Source of the DNA: Myxococcales bacterium
GTDB lineage: Bacteria > Myxococcota_A > Polyangia > Haliangiales > Haliangiaceae
Direction of reading: 5' to 3'
Length of the DNA: 64,000 nucleotides
Assembly (NCBI GenBank): GCA_016707895.1
Contig: JADJGV010000003.1
Coordinates: forward strand, 124,001-188,000
A program made the translations under genes and the position numbers. The notes beneath the pieces were generated by a model. The model was given only the letters and a program-made list of their open reading frames with translations. It did not search any database and was not told the DNA's origin. The first letter of the stretch is position 1. Each line of letters begins with the position of its first letter. This document shows, piece by piece, positions 37,001 to 44,902 of the stretch.

Positions 37001-38178
37001 GCGCCCAGGCTGAACTGATCGGAGGCCGGCGACGCGCTCGAGAACGCGTGGACCACCTCGGGGGCGGCCATGCGCAGGCGGTCGTCGCCCAGCGAGGTGA
37101 ACATCACCGTGCCGTCGGCGGCGAGCTGCTTGGCCAGGTCCCAGCCGATGACCCGGAGCTGCGCCGGCGCGGCGACGTTATCGACCAGCACCACCTCGGG
37201 CCGGAGCAGGCGGTGGACCACGCCCTGCTGGTGCGCCTGGTCGACCGCCGCGGCGATGCGCAGCCACAGGTCGATGCGATCGGGGTAGTCGCTCTTCTTG
37301 GTCAGCGCGAACTTGTCGGCCCACGACGCCAGCGACACGCCGTGGAACCGCTCGAGCGGCAGGACGATGCCGGCCTCGTCGGCGAACGGTGGATCGGCGG
37401 CGAGGATGCCGGAGATGCGCCCCAGGCGGCCGAGCACCTGGGCCTCCCAGCGCGCGCGGCGGCCGATGCGCTCGCGCTCCTCGTCGTCGGCGAGCGGCGG
37501 CACGGTATAGACGCGCAGCAGCCGCTCGGCGCCCGACAGCGTGTGCGTGGCCAGGAACTCCTGGCAGGTGTCATGACTCTCGAGCGCCGCCTGGATCTCG
37601 TACTCGCGGATGCGGCGCGTCGGTCGCGGGCTGGTCGCCGCGCTGCTGGTGAGGATCTTGTCGACGTCGGCCAGCGTCCGCGCGGTGACCGGCGTGGCGG
37701 CGCGGTTGGCGATGCGATCGACGAACGCCGGATCGGTCAGCGCCGCGATGATGGTGGCGCGGGTGTGGATGCGGTCCTTGCTGGCCGGGCCGCGCACGTT
37801 GCAGCGCGTGGTCGCCGACAGGAACACCAGGCCCTGGGTCCAGAGCTGGCCGGCCTCGTAGCTGACGCGCTTCATCAGCCCGTGGAGGATCTGGGCGGTC
37901 TTGCGGTTCTTCTCGATGGGGCTCTTGACCGGTTCGGGCAGGTACCAGTCGTAGTCGGTGCCCTCGATGGTGCCGCGGTAGCCCTTGATCTCGACGACGA
38001 ACACCGCGTGCGGGCCGACCACCACCGCGTCGAGCTCGTGGACCACGCCCGAGCGCTCGACCAGCCACGCGTTGCCGTAGACCGTGAAGGTCGCGGGCAA
38101 GCTGTCGACCAGGAACCGCAGCGCCTGGCGCTCGCTGTCGTGGGCCGGCTCGCCCAGCTTGATGAACCGCGCCGCCAT
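34075..38178 (-). CDS. pglW: BREX-2 Ser/Thr kinase PglW (NERD plus kinase domains)
   Basis: The 1367-residue product starts with a NERD nuclease-related domain (AVFVVEIKGYRG near 63). A degenerate kinase-like domain at about 180-470 follows, in which the catalytic loop reads VVHRLLRPEVVLVD, lacking the catalytic Asp. The second kinase domain at about 480-750 has LGEGGLAVVYAA, VTHKDLKPDNLLV near 616 and DFS in place of DFG near 634. Two helix-hairpin-helix-like segments (near 776 and 859), a sigma-like helix-turn-helix (IAETLGVHQSTVS) and an unknown C-terminus complete it. This matches PglW of type 2 BREX. The ATG at 38178 follows the 249-residue gene by two bases. Confidence 0.9.
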   Translation of the reverse strand: MAARFIKLGEPAHDSERQALRFLVDSLPATFTVYGNAWLVERSGVVHELDAVVVGPHAVFVVEIKGYRGTIEGTDYDWYLPEPVKSPIEKNRKTAQILHGLMKRVSYEAGQLWTQGLVFLSATTRCNVRGPASKDRIHTRATIIAALTDPAFVDRIANRAATPVTARTLADVDKILTSSAATSPRPTRRIREYEIQAALESHDTCQEFLATHTLSGAERLLRVYTVPPLADDEERERIGRRARWEAQVLGRLGRISGILAADPPFADEAGIVLPLERFHGVSLASWADKFALTKKSDYPDRIDLWLRIAAAVDQAHQQGVVHRLLRPEVVLVDNVAAPAQLRVIGWDLAKQLAADGTVMFTSLGDDRLRMAAPEVVHAFSSASPASDQFSLGAILAHLVAGRPLFESTRDLLAARRVVVRLRDIAPRAHLSLDEAVHRMLAIRPADRFPTLSDAIAAVRDAIRERPSTQTSMPAFAPPRALDPDNLERGTRIGADYEITDRLGEGGLAVVYAARHLPTGRTRALKVARNSAGAEEALRGEYQALSKLDHPAIVKVLDPTNMVDGRLTLIMERVSGETLRQRLHRQPPLDPQTRRRFAEDLLTALDYLEQRGVTHKDLKPDNLLVGDAGLTVIDFSLAEMPAEALYGGTALYRDPSRTDWTHATDRYAAALCLFELYAGRHAFDGKVPEPGQSPSISPEDIDPPGLAAFFTKALHPEPELRFPAARAMRDALLVQLGADVDVAPPTPVPAQLEASSSLRLSPLPPRAQNQLARAGVTTVGELAGLSEAQIRGLSNLGDKTIRDILAFQAQVRARGVAATAAPVHREPAIVPELIDSPEPLDRLSLPARVRRMLEAGRLTTIGAVARQPRTDLRALDGVGPNVLTQIVDALHRYRDQDTGAAGTTRNLDALWDQASQPLTDAQRIAVDRFVGVAQEPEVQGTIAETLGVHQSTVSTQCTEGLTRLIDAALADVLDAAEQQLDARGGVALLAEVGARLEEQWLPGQVTGRGILRLLVKTQNTRFQAFPVDGVDGLVLARPAFDKAAVRSFVQTVFRLATWPPIEADAARRTLAATLPEFGGDLLQLATRLCTDVDFTNGGQLFHHPLMPIDSIGFLLRGGRDDVLLTELRDQVRAVFGDRCPFPEPDDLLAVLHALDYQVRDGRLVPIHAQARGVRAPEAQRGDDLPPLLGADRPPEVVLRDLLREAAASRGFRMLVTPPERHVEISRSVASALGGTYVSFEDAFFRAHGHDIAALERAEQYAAQRAILTEHAETLVRDLLEEHGRPGHTVVLGETALLGLCGALDVPRWLYDEAMSGALGFWVLVVPGVILNRQPRFNENESFFHLEGVTFPLPAVMPVVERGAGGGAR

Positions 38179-38180
38179 CG

Positions 38181-38930
38181 CTACACGAGCACGATCTTCG
38201 CGCCGTGGAACCACAGCGCGAGCTGGTCGGCGGCGTGGAGCTGCCCGCCCTTCTCCGGCCGCCGCCCGACCACGAAGTCGAAGCCCGCCTGGCGCAGCGG
38301 GTGATCGGGGGCGGTGAGGTCGGCGGCGGTGGCCGCGACGATGAAGTCGGTACGCGGCGCCTCGCGGTCGAGCGCGATCACGCCGGCCAGCGTCAGCTCG
38401 CGCCACCCGTCGCACGCGATCGTGCAGTGCTGGTGCAGGCTGAGCCCGTCCTGCGTCGTGACCAGGTGGTGCGCCAGCAGGCCGCCGGTGCCCGGCAGCT
38501 CGAGCACCTTCTGGTGCGACTTCACCTGGTGCAGCTCGGACCGCGCCAGCCGCGGCGTCACGCCCAGCCGCTTGGCCTGATCGTCGACGTACTCGGCCGC
38601 CGGCTGCGTCAGCGCCAGCGTCGGCAGCGCCCGCAAGAACTCGTCGACCACGTCGTCGTCGAGCTGCGCCAGGTCGAACGGCGCCCGCACCCGCGCCGGA
38701 TCGAACGGCAGCGGGTGGACCACCGCCCCGTCCTCGGCCAGCAACTGCACCAGCTCCGCGCTGCCCAGTCGCCCGCGGAACCGCTGCCACGTCGCCTGCC
38801 CCGCCTCCGTCAGCCGCGGCGCCCGCCGCCCCATCGCCTCGTCGCGCGCCAGCGCCCGCAGCAGCGCCTGCGCGTAGCTCGCCAGGTCCGAGCCGCTCAC
38901 CGTCGACCGTGTCGCTGCAGGGGCTGCCAT
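38181..38930 (-). CDS. Unknown protein, first gene of the BREX operon
   Basis: The 249-residue product starts MAAPAATRSTVSGSDLASYA and ends with a hydrophobic patch (LALWFHGAKIVLV). The middle alternates helices and strands with no motif I can name; there is no signal peptide or membrane segment. It ends two bases before pglW, so it is part of the same transcript. As the promoter-proximal gene it could set expression or assist PglW, which is inference from position only. Confidence 0.65.
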   Translation of the reverse strand: MAAPAATRSTVSGSDLASYAQALLRALARDEAMGRRAPRLTEAGQATWQRFRGRLGSAELVQLLAEDGAVVHPLPFDPARVRAPFDLAQLDDDVVDEFLRALPTLALTQPAAEYVDDQAKRLGVTPRLARSELHQVKSHQKVLELPGTGGLLAHHLVTTQDGLSLHQHCTIACDGWRELTLAGVIALDREAPRTDFIVAATAADLTAPDHPLRQAGFDFVVGRRPEKGGQLHAADQLALWFHGAKIVLV

Positions 38931-39014
38931 TGGGCCGTCATCCTATCTGATCGAGACAATCGACAATCACGGGGCGTGCGAAGAAATCGCAGGCCGGCCG
39001 GCCGGGATCGCTCG

Positions 39015-39770
39015 CTACAGCGACGCATCGACCCAGTCGACCAGCTCGCCGAGGCGTCGGCCACCGCGGGTGTCGGCGTGGGTCAGCGCCAGACTCGAAC
39101 GCTGGCCATGCCGGTGCATCAGGTGCGCGACGCCGGCCCGGAGGTCGAAGGCAACAAAGGAGTGCTCATCGGCGCCAGGGCCACTCAGTACCTCCGGGCC
39201 CGCGTGGAGGGCGAACAGGTGCTGCACCAGCGGGCTCTCGTCGATGTTGTCGTCGGCGGCGCGGGCGCGTGCGACGTCGACCGCGGCCTGGACCTCCGGT
39301 AGATGCGCGACCCAATCGAGCACCCGCACGCTGCCCGCGTTGTCGGCGTAGGCCGGGGACGTGCGGTAGCTCGTCCGACCGAGCATCCGCCGCGCGAGGA
39401 CAGCGGCGATGACGCGCGCACACTGCACGGCGCCGCTCGGATGCGCCAGCGGTCCGCGGTGCGGCGCCAGGCCCATCGCCGCCTCGACGGCGTCGATCAC
39501 GTCCTTCGGGTCCTCGGCCGCCAGCAGTTCGGCGACGTAGTCGCCGTCGAAGCCGCCGGTGCCCTCCGGCACCTCGGTGTGGCAGTGCACCAAGTCGCAC
39601 CGCAGCAGGACGTCGCCCGCCGGGCGACGCAGCATGACCACACCGTTCGCCGAGATGCCGGGGAAGTACCAGTACGCGCGCAGATCGTGAGCGTGGTGGT
39701 GGCGCCGCAACAGCTCCGCGAGCAAGTGCCAGGTCGCGGCGTAGCGGAGGGTCAGGCGGTGTTTGGACAT
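39015..39770 (-). CDS. Unknown protein upstream of the BREX operon
   Basis: The 251-residue product begins MSKHRLTLRYAATWHLLAEL, followed by a His-rich run (RRHHHAHDLRAYWYFPGI). AAGGA lies about ten bases before the ATG at 39770, supporting this start over 39812. No known domain is visible. It is 84 bases upstream of the 249-residue gene on the same strand and may head the BREX transcript. It is divergent from the DUF6361-like gene at 39976. Confidence 0.65.
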   Translation of the reverse strand: MSKHRLTLRYAATWHLLAELLRRHHHAHDLRAYWYFPGISANGVVMLRRPAGDVLLRCDLVHCHTEVPEGTGGFDGDYVAELLAAEDPKDVIDAVEAAMGLAPHRGPLAHPSGAVQCARVIAAVLARRMLGRTSYRTSPAYADNAGSVRVLDWVAHLPEVQAAVDVARARAADDNIDESPLVQHLFALHAGPEVLSGPGADEHSFVAFDLRAGVAHLMHRHGQRSSLALTHADTRGGRRLGELVDWVDASL

Positions 39771-39975
39771 TGGCTGATCCTTCGGCTGCGAACACGCAGA
39801 ATGCGCCGTCATCAGACGTCATGTCCGTCGTGGAGCGAACAGCGGCGCGCCGGTTTGTGGGGTATCGCGATCGGACTACCCGTCCTTCGCCGAAGAAGGG
39901 TGAGCGCGCAGAAGGCAACTCGCGTCGCGCGATGCTGCGGGAGCAGCGCCCGCTGGGCTACGCTCGTCGCACGCG
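39771..39975. promoter_or_regulatory. Divergent intergenic region
   Basis: These 205 bases separate the minus-strand gene at 39770 from the plus-strand module at 39976 and must hold promoters for both. A small inverted repeat (CCTTC and GAAGG, 39884-39899) is visible. No clear sigma-70 boxes can be read. Confidence 0.4.
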
Positions 39976-41163
39976 ATGGCCCAGGGATCCGATATCCGTC
40001 TCCGGTGGGTGCTACCTGATCCGTCCCGCGAGCGCGCCGTCGACGCGCTGGGCATGAGCGTGCAAGCCGATCGGCTCGCCGAGCGGTTGGTGCCGCAGCT
40101 CTCGGGGACGACCAACCGAGCACGCTACCTGAGCTTCCTGTGCTGGGCGGTCAAGCAGACATCGACCATCAAGAAGCCCATCACTGCGATCCATCGACTC
40201 GAGGCGCAGCTCGCGATCGAGGAGGCGATGCGGCACCGCGATCGCCCCGCCGATGACTGCTTGGGAATCGTCGGGCGCGGCAATGCCACGCGGTACATGC
40301 TCAAGCATGGCTGGCGCGCCCCCGCCCACCCCGAGCGCTTGTACAAGAGCACTGCCTTCGCGGCCTACCGCCCAGCGATGCGCGCGCTCGGGCTGCTGAC
40401 GCGCACGCGGCGGCCCGAGCTGACGCCCGCCGGCCGGGCGCTGGCAGCGGCCTACGGGGCGGCCCGCGGGAAGAAGCCGCGCTGCCTCCAGGACATCTCC
40501 CGTACTGAACAGGGCTTGCTCAAGCAGGCGCTGGGTCTCGACTTGCGCGTCAAGGCACCGGTCGGCGCGGCCGCGCTGCGGCGCGCGACCGCGGACCGGC
40601 TGGGCGCGATGGACCAGAACGCGACCGCCACGGACGTGCTGGAGAGGCACGCAGGGTCTCACCCGCGCGGCGACGTCGCGCAGCTGCTGCATCGCGCCTA
40701 CGTCTGGGAGCTGCTGTCGCTCGGGCTCGGGCTCGCATTCACCATGCTCCTGTGCGCGGAGCGGCGGTCGACGGTCGCGAGCAAGCTGCGGAGGGCGCTT
40801 GGGCGCCATCCGCGCTGCCCGACGCTCGGCAGTCTGTCGGGCGAGGCTCCCGAGGCCGCGGAGAACGTCGTCGCCCTGCTCCGCGCCGCGGTGAAGCGAC
40901 GCCCCGTGGACCTCGGCCTGGAGCGGTCCGCGGTCGACCTCGCCCACACGCTGGTCACGCACAAGCGCCCGGTGGAGTTCCTCGACAAGATCGTCCAGCG
41001 CCACGCCGCGGCCAAGCCCGATGGCCCGTGGATCATGCTGGCCGGCGACGCGATCAAGCCGCTCGTGCTGGCCAAGACGCTCGTGACCACCGTCAGACCG
41101 AGGACCTACCGGCTCGATGCCTTCGAGCAGATCCTCTGGGACGTGGAGTACTTCGACTCATGA
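39976..41163 (+). CDS. DUF6361-like protein (ARYLS motif), second copy
   Basis: The 395-residue product begins MAQGSDIRLRWVLPDPSRER and has GTTNRARYLSFLCWAV near residue 45, the same RARYLS--W motif as the 511-residue protein at 10616-12151. The rest is helical with no catalytic motif. It is the first gene of a plus-strand trio and its stop overlaps the start of the PLD gene (ATGA). Being upstream of a tandem-HKD protein in both loci implies a conserved functional pairing. The DUF6361 assignment is from memory of the N-terminal motif. Confidence 0.6.
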   Translation: MAQGSDIRLRWVLPDPSRERAVDALGMSVQADRLAERLVPQLSGTTNRARYLSFLCWAVKQTSTIKKPITAIHRLEAQLAIEEAMRHRDRPADDCLGIVGRGNATRYMLKHGWRAPAHPERLYKSTAFAAYRPAMRALGLLTRTRRPELTPAGRALAAAYGAARGKKPRCLQDISRTEQGLLKQALGLDLRVKAPVGAAALRRATADRLGAMDQNATATDVLERHAGSHPRGDVAQLLHRAYVWELLSLGLGLAFTMLLCAERRSTVASKLRRALGRHPRCPTLGSLSGEAPEAAENVVALLRAAVKRRPVDLGLERSAVDLAHTLVTHKRPVEFLDKIVQRHAAAKPDGPWIMLAGDAIKPLVLAKTLVTTVRPRTYRLDAFEQILWDVEYFDS

Positions 41164-42839
41164 AGTCCGAGGGCCTGGAGCGACAGCGATGGAGCGACCC
41201 CATCGACGACTTCGTGCGCGAGTACGGCGGCGCGACACCGCGCTGGGCGATCGTGCTGACCTACGAGCTCGACATCGCGACCCTGGCGCGGGCGGTGCTG
41301 CCGGCGCTAACTCGCCGCGGCCGGCGGTTCCGGACGGTCGTCCTGGCAGACCAAGGCGCGCTGGAAGGCAGCCTGACCACCGCGTCCGAACGGCTGCTGG
41401 GCGCCGTCAATCTGCACCCCGTCCGTTGCCGCACGGGCGGCGTGTTTCATCCGAAACTGCTGTTGCTGCGGGCGGGGCCGCACGTGCGCGCGTGCTTCGG
41501 GTCGGCCAACGTCACCGAGGGCGGCCTCGGCGGGAACCTCGAGCTGTGGACCCAGACCGAGGCACCGGCGGTCCTCGCAGGGTTGACGCGGTTCGTGCTG
41601 GAGCTGGGGCAAAGCAAGCACCTCGGCATCGACGACGGCGCGCGCCGCAGCATTCGACGCGCGTTGAGCGGCCTCGCCGCAGGGCCTCGTGACGAGGTCT
41701 GGTCGTCACTCGACGGATCGTTCGCCGAACGCTTGCGCGCGGGACCGGAGAAGAAGGCAGGTCGCGCCACCGTCATCTCGCCGATGTACGCGAGCCCGGG
41801 GGGCATCATCGCCGCGCGCAAGGCGATCCCAGCGGCGCACCTCGACCTCTACACGACCGCGCGCGTGGCCGTCTCGAACGCTGCCGTGGCGGCGTACGAT
41901 CCGCCCCACCCCGCGGGCCAAGATGACTCGGAGTCGTGGCCTGGAACGCTCCACGCCAAGGCATACCTCTTCCACGCCCGCGGCCGGGGCGCGGCGCTGG
42001 CGTGGACCGGCAGCGCGAACTTCACCGCGCAGGCGCTGACCAAGTCGGTGGCCCAGGGCGGCAACGTCGAACTGATGGTCCGAACCCCGCTCCCTCGAGG
42101 CGAGGCGAGGGCGCTGGCAGAGGACCTCGAGCGCCTGTTCAAGCCCAGCGACCAGTCGGACGCGCCCGACACACCGATGCCGTCGGCGCCGCCGCGGGCC
42201 CAGGCGACCGTTCTGGTGTGCGAGATCATCGGGAGTCCGACCGCGCCGCGCATGGCGGTGCATGCCACCGTGGCGTCCGGAAAGGTGACGCTGGTCCATG
42301 AGGGACGAACGCTCGTGGTCGCGATCAAGGGTGGGCGCGGCGAGACCACCGCGAAGGCGCTCGCCGCGTTTCTGCCGCGGCTCGACCGCTCGGCGCCGCA
42401 CGCGCTGATCATCCATCAGCAGATCGGTCAGCGGCTGTTCCCGATCGTCGTGAACATGCCGCACGTCCCGGAGGCCGGGGAGGCAGGCAACCAGGCGTCG
42501 CTGGATGCGCTGCTCGACGACTTCCGTGGGCGCGTCCCGCTGCCCAAGGGCGGCGACGACGAGGGCGACGACGAGGGCGGCGAGGACGATGTGCCGACCG
42601 ACGACGATGACGAGATCGAGGCGCGCCTCGACGAAGTGCGGCACCAGGGCGAACTGGATCAACTCGCAGTGAAGGCGGCGCTGCTCTATCGACTGGTGCG
42701 CGCCGCGGCCAAGGCGGGCGACGAACGGGACGGGCAGATGGCCGAACTGGTGACGGCCGCGGTGGCGGCGTGCGATCAGCACCTGCGCGCAGCCATGCGC
42801 GCACGACTGCGCGTGGCGGCCACGATGGGGGATGCATGA
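41160..42839 (+). CDS. Tandem-HKD phospholipase D-like nuclease, second locus
   Basis: The 559-residue product carries FHPKLLLL (His97, Lys99) with GSAN near 114-117, and TLHAKAYLF (His265, Lys267) with GSAN near 284-287. It therefore has a complete PLD-type phosphodiesterase site. The C-terminal part contains a highly acidic stretch near 475-500 (EGDDEGGEDDVPTDDDDE), which may mimic DNA or mediate contacts. There is no signal peptide, so it is likely a cytoplasmic nuclease. The ATG at 41160 overlaps the previous stop and the gene's own stop overlaps the helicase start, giving tight coupling of all three genes. Confidence 0.8.
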   Translation: MKSEGLERQRWSDPIDDFVREYGGATPRWAIVLTYELDIATLARAVLPALTRRGRRFRTVVLADQGALEGSLTTASERLLGAVNLHPVRCRTGGVFHPKLLLLRAGPHVRACFGSANVTEGGLGGNLELWTQTEAPAVLAGLTRFVLELGQSKHLGIDDGARRSIRRALSGLAAGPRDEVWSSLDGSFAERLRAGPEKKAGRATVISPMYASPGGIIAARKAIPAAHLDLYTTARVAVSNAAVAAYDPPHPAGQDDSESWPGTLHAKAYLFHARGRGAALAWTGSANFTAQALTKSVAQGGNVELMVRTPLPRGEARALAEDLERLFKPSDQSDAPDTPMPSAPPRAQATVLVCEIIGSPTAPRMAVHATVASGKVTLVHEGRTLVVAIKGGRGETTAKALAAFLPRLDRSAPHALIIHQQIGQRLFPIVVNMPHVPEAGEAGNQASLDALLDDFRGRVPLPKGGDDEGDDEGGEDDVPTDDDDEIEARLDEVRHQGELDQLAVKAALLYRLVRAAAKAGDERDGQMAELVTAAVAACDQHLRAAMRARLRVAATMGDA

Positions 42840-44893
42840 GCCGCGTGATCTTCAGGACCGGGAAACGACACCAGGAGGATGCGGCCGTCTGGGCGCGGCA
42901 ACGTCTCGCGGACCGCAAGGGCAGGACGTTCTCGAGCGCCGATGACCAGGACGGTGTGCTCTTTGCCGACGGCGTCGGCCTCGGGAAGACCTGGGAGGCC
43001 CTCAGCGCCGCCGCGCTGATCCTGTACAAGAAGGCCCAGCCCAAGGCTGGGCGCAGGCACGTGTTGATCCTGTGCCCAGCCAACCTGGTGACCAAGTGGG
43101 AGGACGAGCTCGCCGACGGCTCGCCATTCCGAGGGCGGCTGGCCGCCTGGTCCAAGAAGCTCGAGAAGACCGGCCAGGCAAAGACCGCGCAGCTGGTGGA
43201 GGAGACGCTCGCATGCGTGTTCCCGATCCGCTCGGGCGACCACGTTCGGATCAAGAAGAAGTACGGCACGTTCCACCCGCCCGGCGGTACGTACATCGTG
43301 AGTCAGTCGCTGATCACGCGGCGGGGGCACGGGCTGAGCGCCCTGCGGCGCGAGGATTGGGACGTCGTCATCGTCGACGAAGCGCACAACGCGGCGGCGC
43401 GGAAGGCGCTCGACGCGCTGCAAAGCCGCCGCCGCGCCTCGACCAAGCTCCTACTCAGCGCCACGCCGTTCAAGCTCGAACCTCGCGAGTGGAACGGTCT
43501 GGCGAAGCACTTGCTCAAGCGCAGCCAGAAGGTGCTCAACCACACCGACGTCAAGGTGTACATCGACCGACTCGCTGAGGTCTTCCAGAACCCGGCCGCG
43601 CCTGGGCCGAAGCCCGCCGAGGTCGTCGCGGCCGGCGACGTGCTCAAGCACCTCGCAGCACGCACCGTCCCGCGCACGTTTGATCGCGACTACCTGATGC
43701 TGATGCAGGACGGTAGCGCAACCGCGCTGCCCGCACGACTGGACCAGCTCGACGACCCGGCGGTCAGATTCCTGCTCGAGAAACTCCGGAGCGACAACGA
43801 GGCGGCACGCGACCACGCCTTCGAGACCGCATACTTCGATGCGCGCTTTCAGCTGGCGACAACGAAGGACCCGACGTTCGTGGCCACACAGCTGCGACGT
43901 ACGCTCGCGACCGGCGCGGGGAAGGCCGAGTCACCACGACGACGCGCGCTGGCTCGCTGGGCGCGGGCGACCTTCGCGCGCGACATCCGCAGGGCGCTCG
44001 AGACCGGCGTGCCGCACAAGACGATCGTCTTCACCGCCTGGGTGGGCAGGGGCGCGAACGGCGAGGCCGCTAGCCTCCAGCGAATCCTGCAAGCGTCGTA
44101 CGACGACGCGCTGGCCACGATCCGCGCGAGCCTCGGTCGCCGGTGGCACGCGTGGTCGACGGCCGGCCAGCGGCGCTTCGGCGCGGCCGCGGACAAGACC
44201 GAGTCTCCTGTGGTCACGTCCGCGCTCGGGGCGCTCGCCGACGACGAGCTGACGTCCGTGCTGGCGGGCAAACACTCCCGCCTCGCCGGCCGCATCGCCC
44301 GCGCTCTCGCCACGTCCGCGGCGGCCCTCGAGACGCTCGCGGGTGGCCTCGGCGACCTCGACACGGGCTTCGAGAAGCGGGCCCTCAAGCGACGGATCCG
44401 CGATCGCAAGGCAGCGCTCTCACCTTGGTCGACGGGCGCGAGGCTCGCCCCGGTGGAGCGGTATACGGGTCAGGAGGCGCGCAGCGCACGGGACCGCGCG
44501 GCCACGGCCTTCCGCGAGATCGGACCACCATGGGTGCTGGTCGCGAGCAACGTCGGCTCGGAAGGCATCGACCTGCACACCTACACGGCGCGCATCGTCC
44601 ACTACGACCTCGAGTGGAACCCCGCGAAGATGGAGCAGCGCGAAGGCCGCGGTGACCGCGTCGGGCGAAAGCTCAGCGACAACCTCGAGATCTTGTACTG
44701 CCTCGTCCCGCGCACCTACGACGAGCGCATGTTCCACCAGCTCGTCGCGCGCGACCGCTGGCACGGCGTGCTGCTCGGCAAGGCCGCCAAGCAGCTGGAG
44801 CGTGATGGTGACGACCAGGACGACGCGCCGCTAATCGACCACGCGCGGCTCGACAAGATGCGGCTCAACCTGGCGCCGCCGAAGGCGCGCTAA
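42836..44893 (+). CDS. SNF2-type helicase/translocase
   Basis: The 685-residue product is an SF2 Snf2-like ATPase. LFADGVGLGKTWEAL (Walker A) is near residue 46, DVVIVDEAHNAAAR (DEAH) near 181 and LLLSATPFKLEP (motif III) near 212. In the C-terminal lobe, NVGSEGIDLHTYTARIVHYD leads to MEQREGRGDRVGR (motif VI). It probably translocates on duplex DNA for the PLD nuclease encoded just upstream (ATGA overlap). The combination superficially recalls DISARM, but no DrmA, DrmB or methyltransferase accompanies it. It converges with the kinase gene at 44903 with a nine-base gap. Confidence 0.85.
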   Translation: MSRVIFRTGKRHQEDAAVWARQRLADRKGRTFSSADDQDGVLFADGVGLGKTWEALSAAALILYKKAQPKAGRRHVLILCPANLVTKWEDELADGSPFRGRLAAWSKKLEKTGQAKTAQLVEETLACVFPIRSGDHVRIKKKYGTFHPPGGTYIVSQSLITRRGHGLSALRREDWDVVIVDEAHNAAARKALDALQSRRRASTKLLLSATPFKLEPREWNGLAKHLLKRSQKVLNHTDVKVYIDRLAEVFQNPAAPGPKPAEVVAAGDVLKHLAARTVPRTFDRDYLMLMQDGSATALPARLDQLDDPAVRFLLEKLRSDNEAARDHAFETAYFDARFQLATTKDPTFVATQLRRTLATGAGKAESPRRRALARWARATFARDIRRALETGVPHKTIVFTAWVGRGANGEAASLQRILQASYDDALATIRASLGRRWHAWSTAGQRRFGAAADKTESPVVTSALGALADDELTSVLAGKHSRLAGRIARALATSAAALETLAGGLGDLDTGFEKRALKRRIRDRKAALSPWSTGARLAPVERYTGQEARSARDRAATAFREIGPPWVLVASNVGSEGIDLHTYTARIVHYDLEWNPAKMEQREGRGDRVGRKLSDNLEILYCLVPRTYDERMFHQLVARDRWHGVLLGKAAKQLERDGDDQDDAPLIDHARLDKMRLNLAPPKAR

Positions 44894-44899
44894 CGTTAG
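44890..44899. other. Palindrome at the convergent gene ends
   Basis: CTAACGTTAG is a perfect ten-base palindrome that includes the TAA stop of the helicase gene. The opposing kinase gene ends four bases further on, also with TAA. No U-tract hairpin is present, so transcription from both sides may read through. Confidence 0.35.
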
Positions 44900-44902
44900 T
44901 CG

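Noticed and set aside
34150..38304. A 1384-codon plus-strand open frame
   Set aside because: It is exactly antisense to pglW, and its product is rich in Arg, Gly, Asp and Val with no domain. It is a by-product of high GC content.
7076..44893. DISARM system
   Set aside because: PLD proteins, a SNF2 helicase and a methyltransferase are all present, but the methyltransferase is PglX within a complete type 2 BREX, and no DrmA or DrmB protein is visible.
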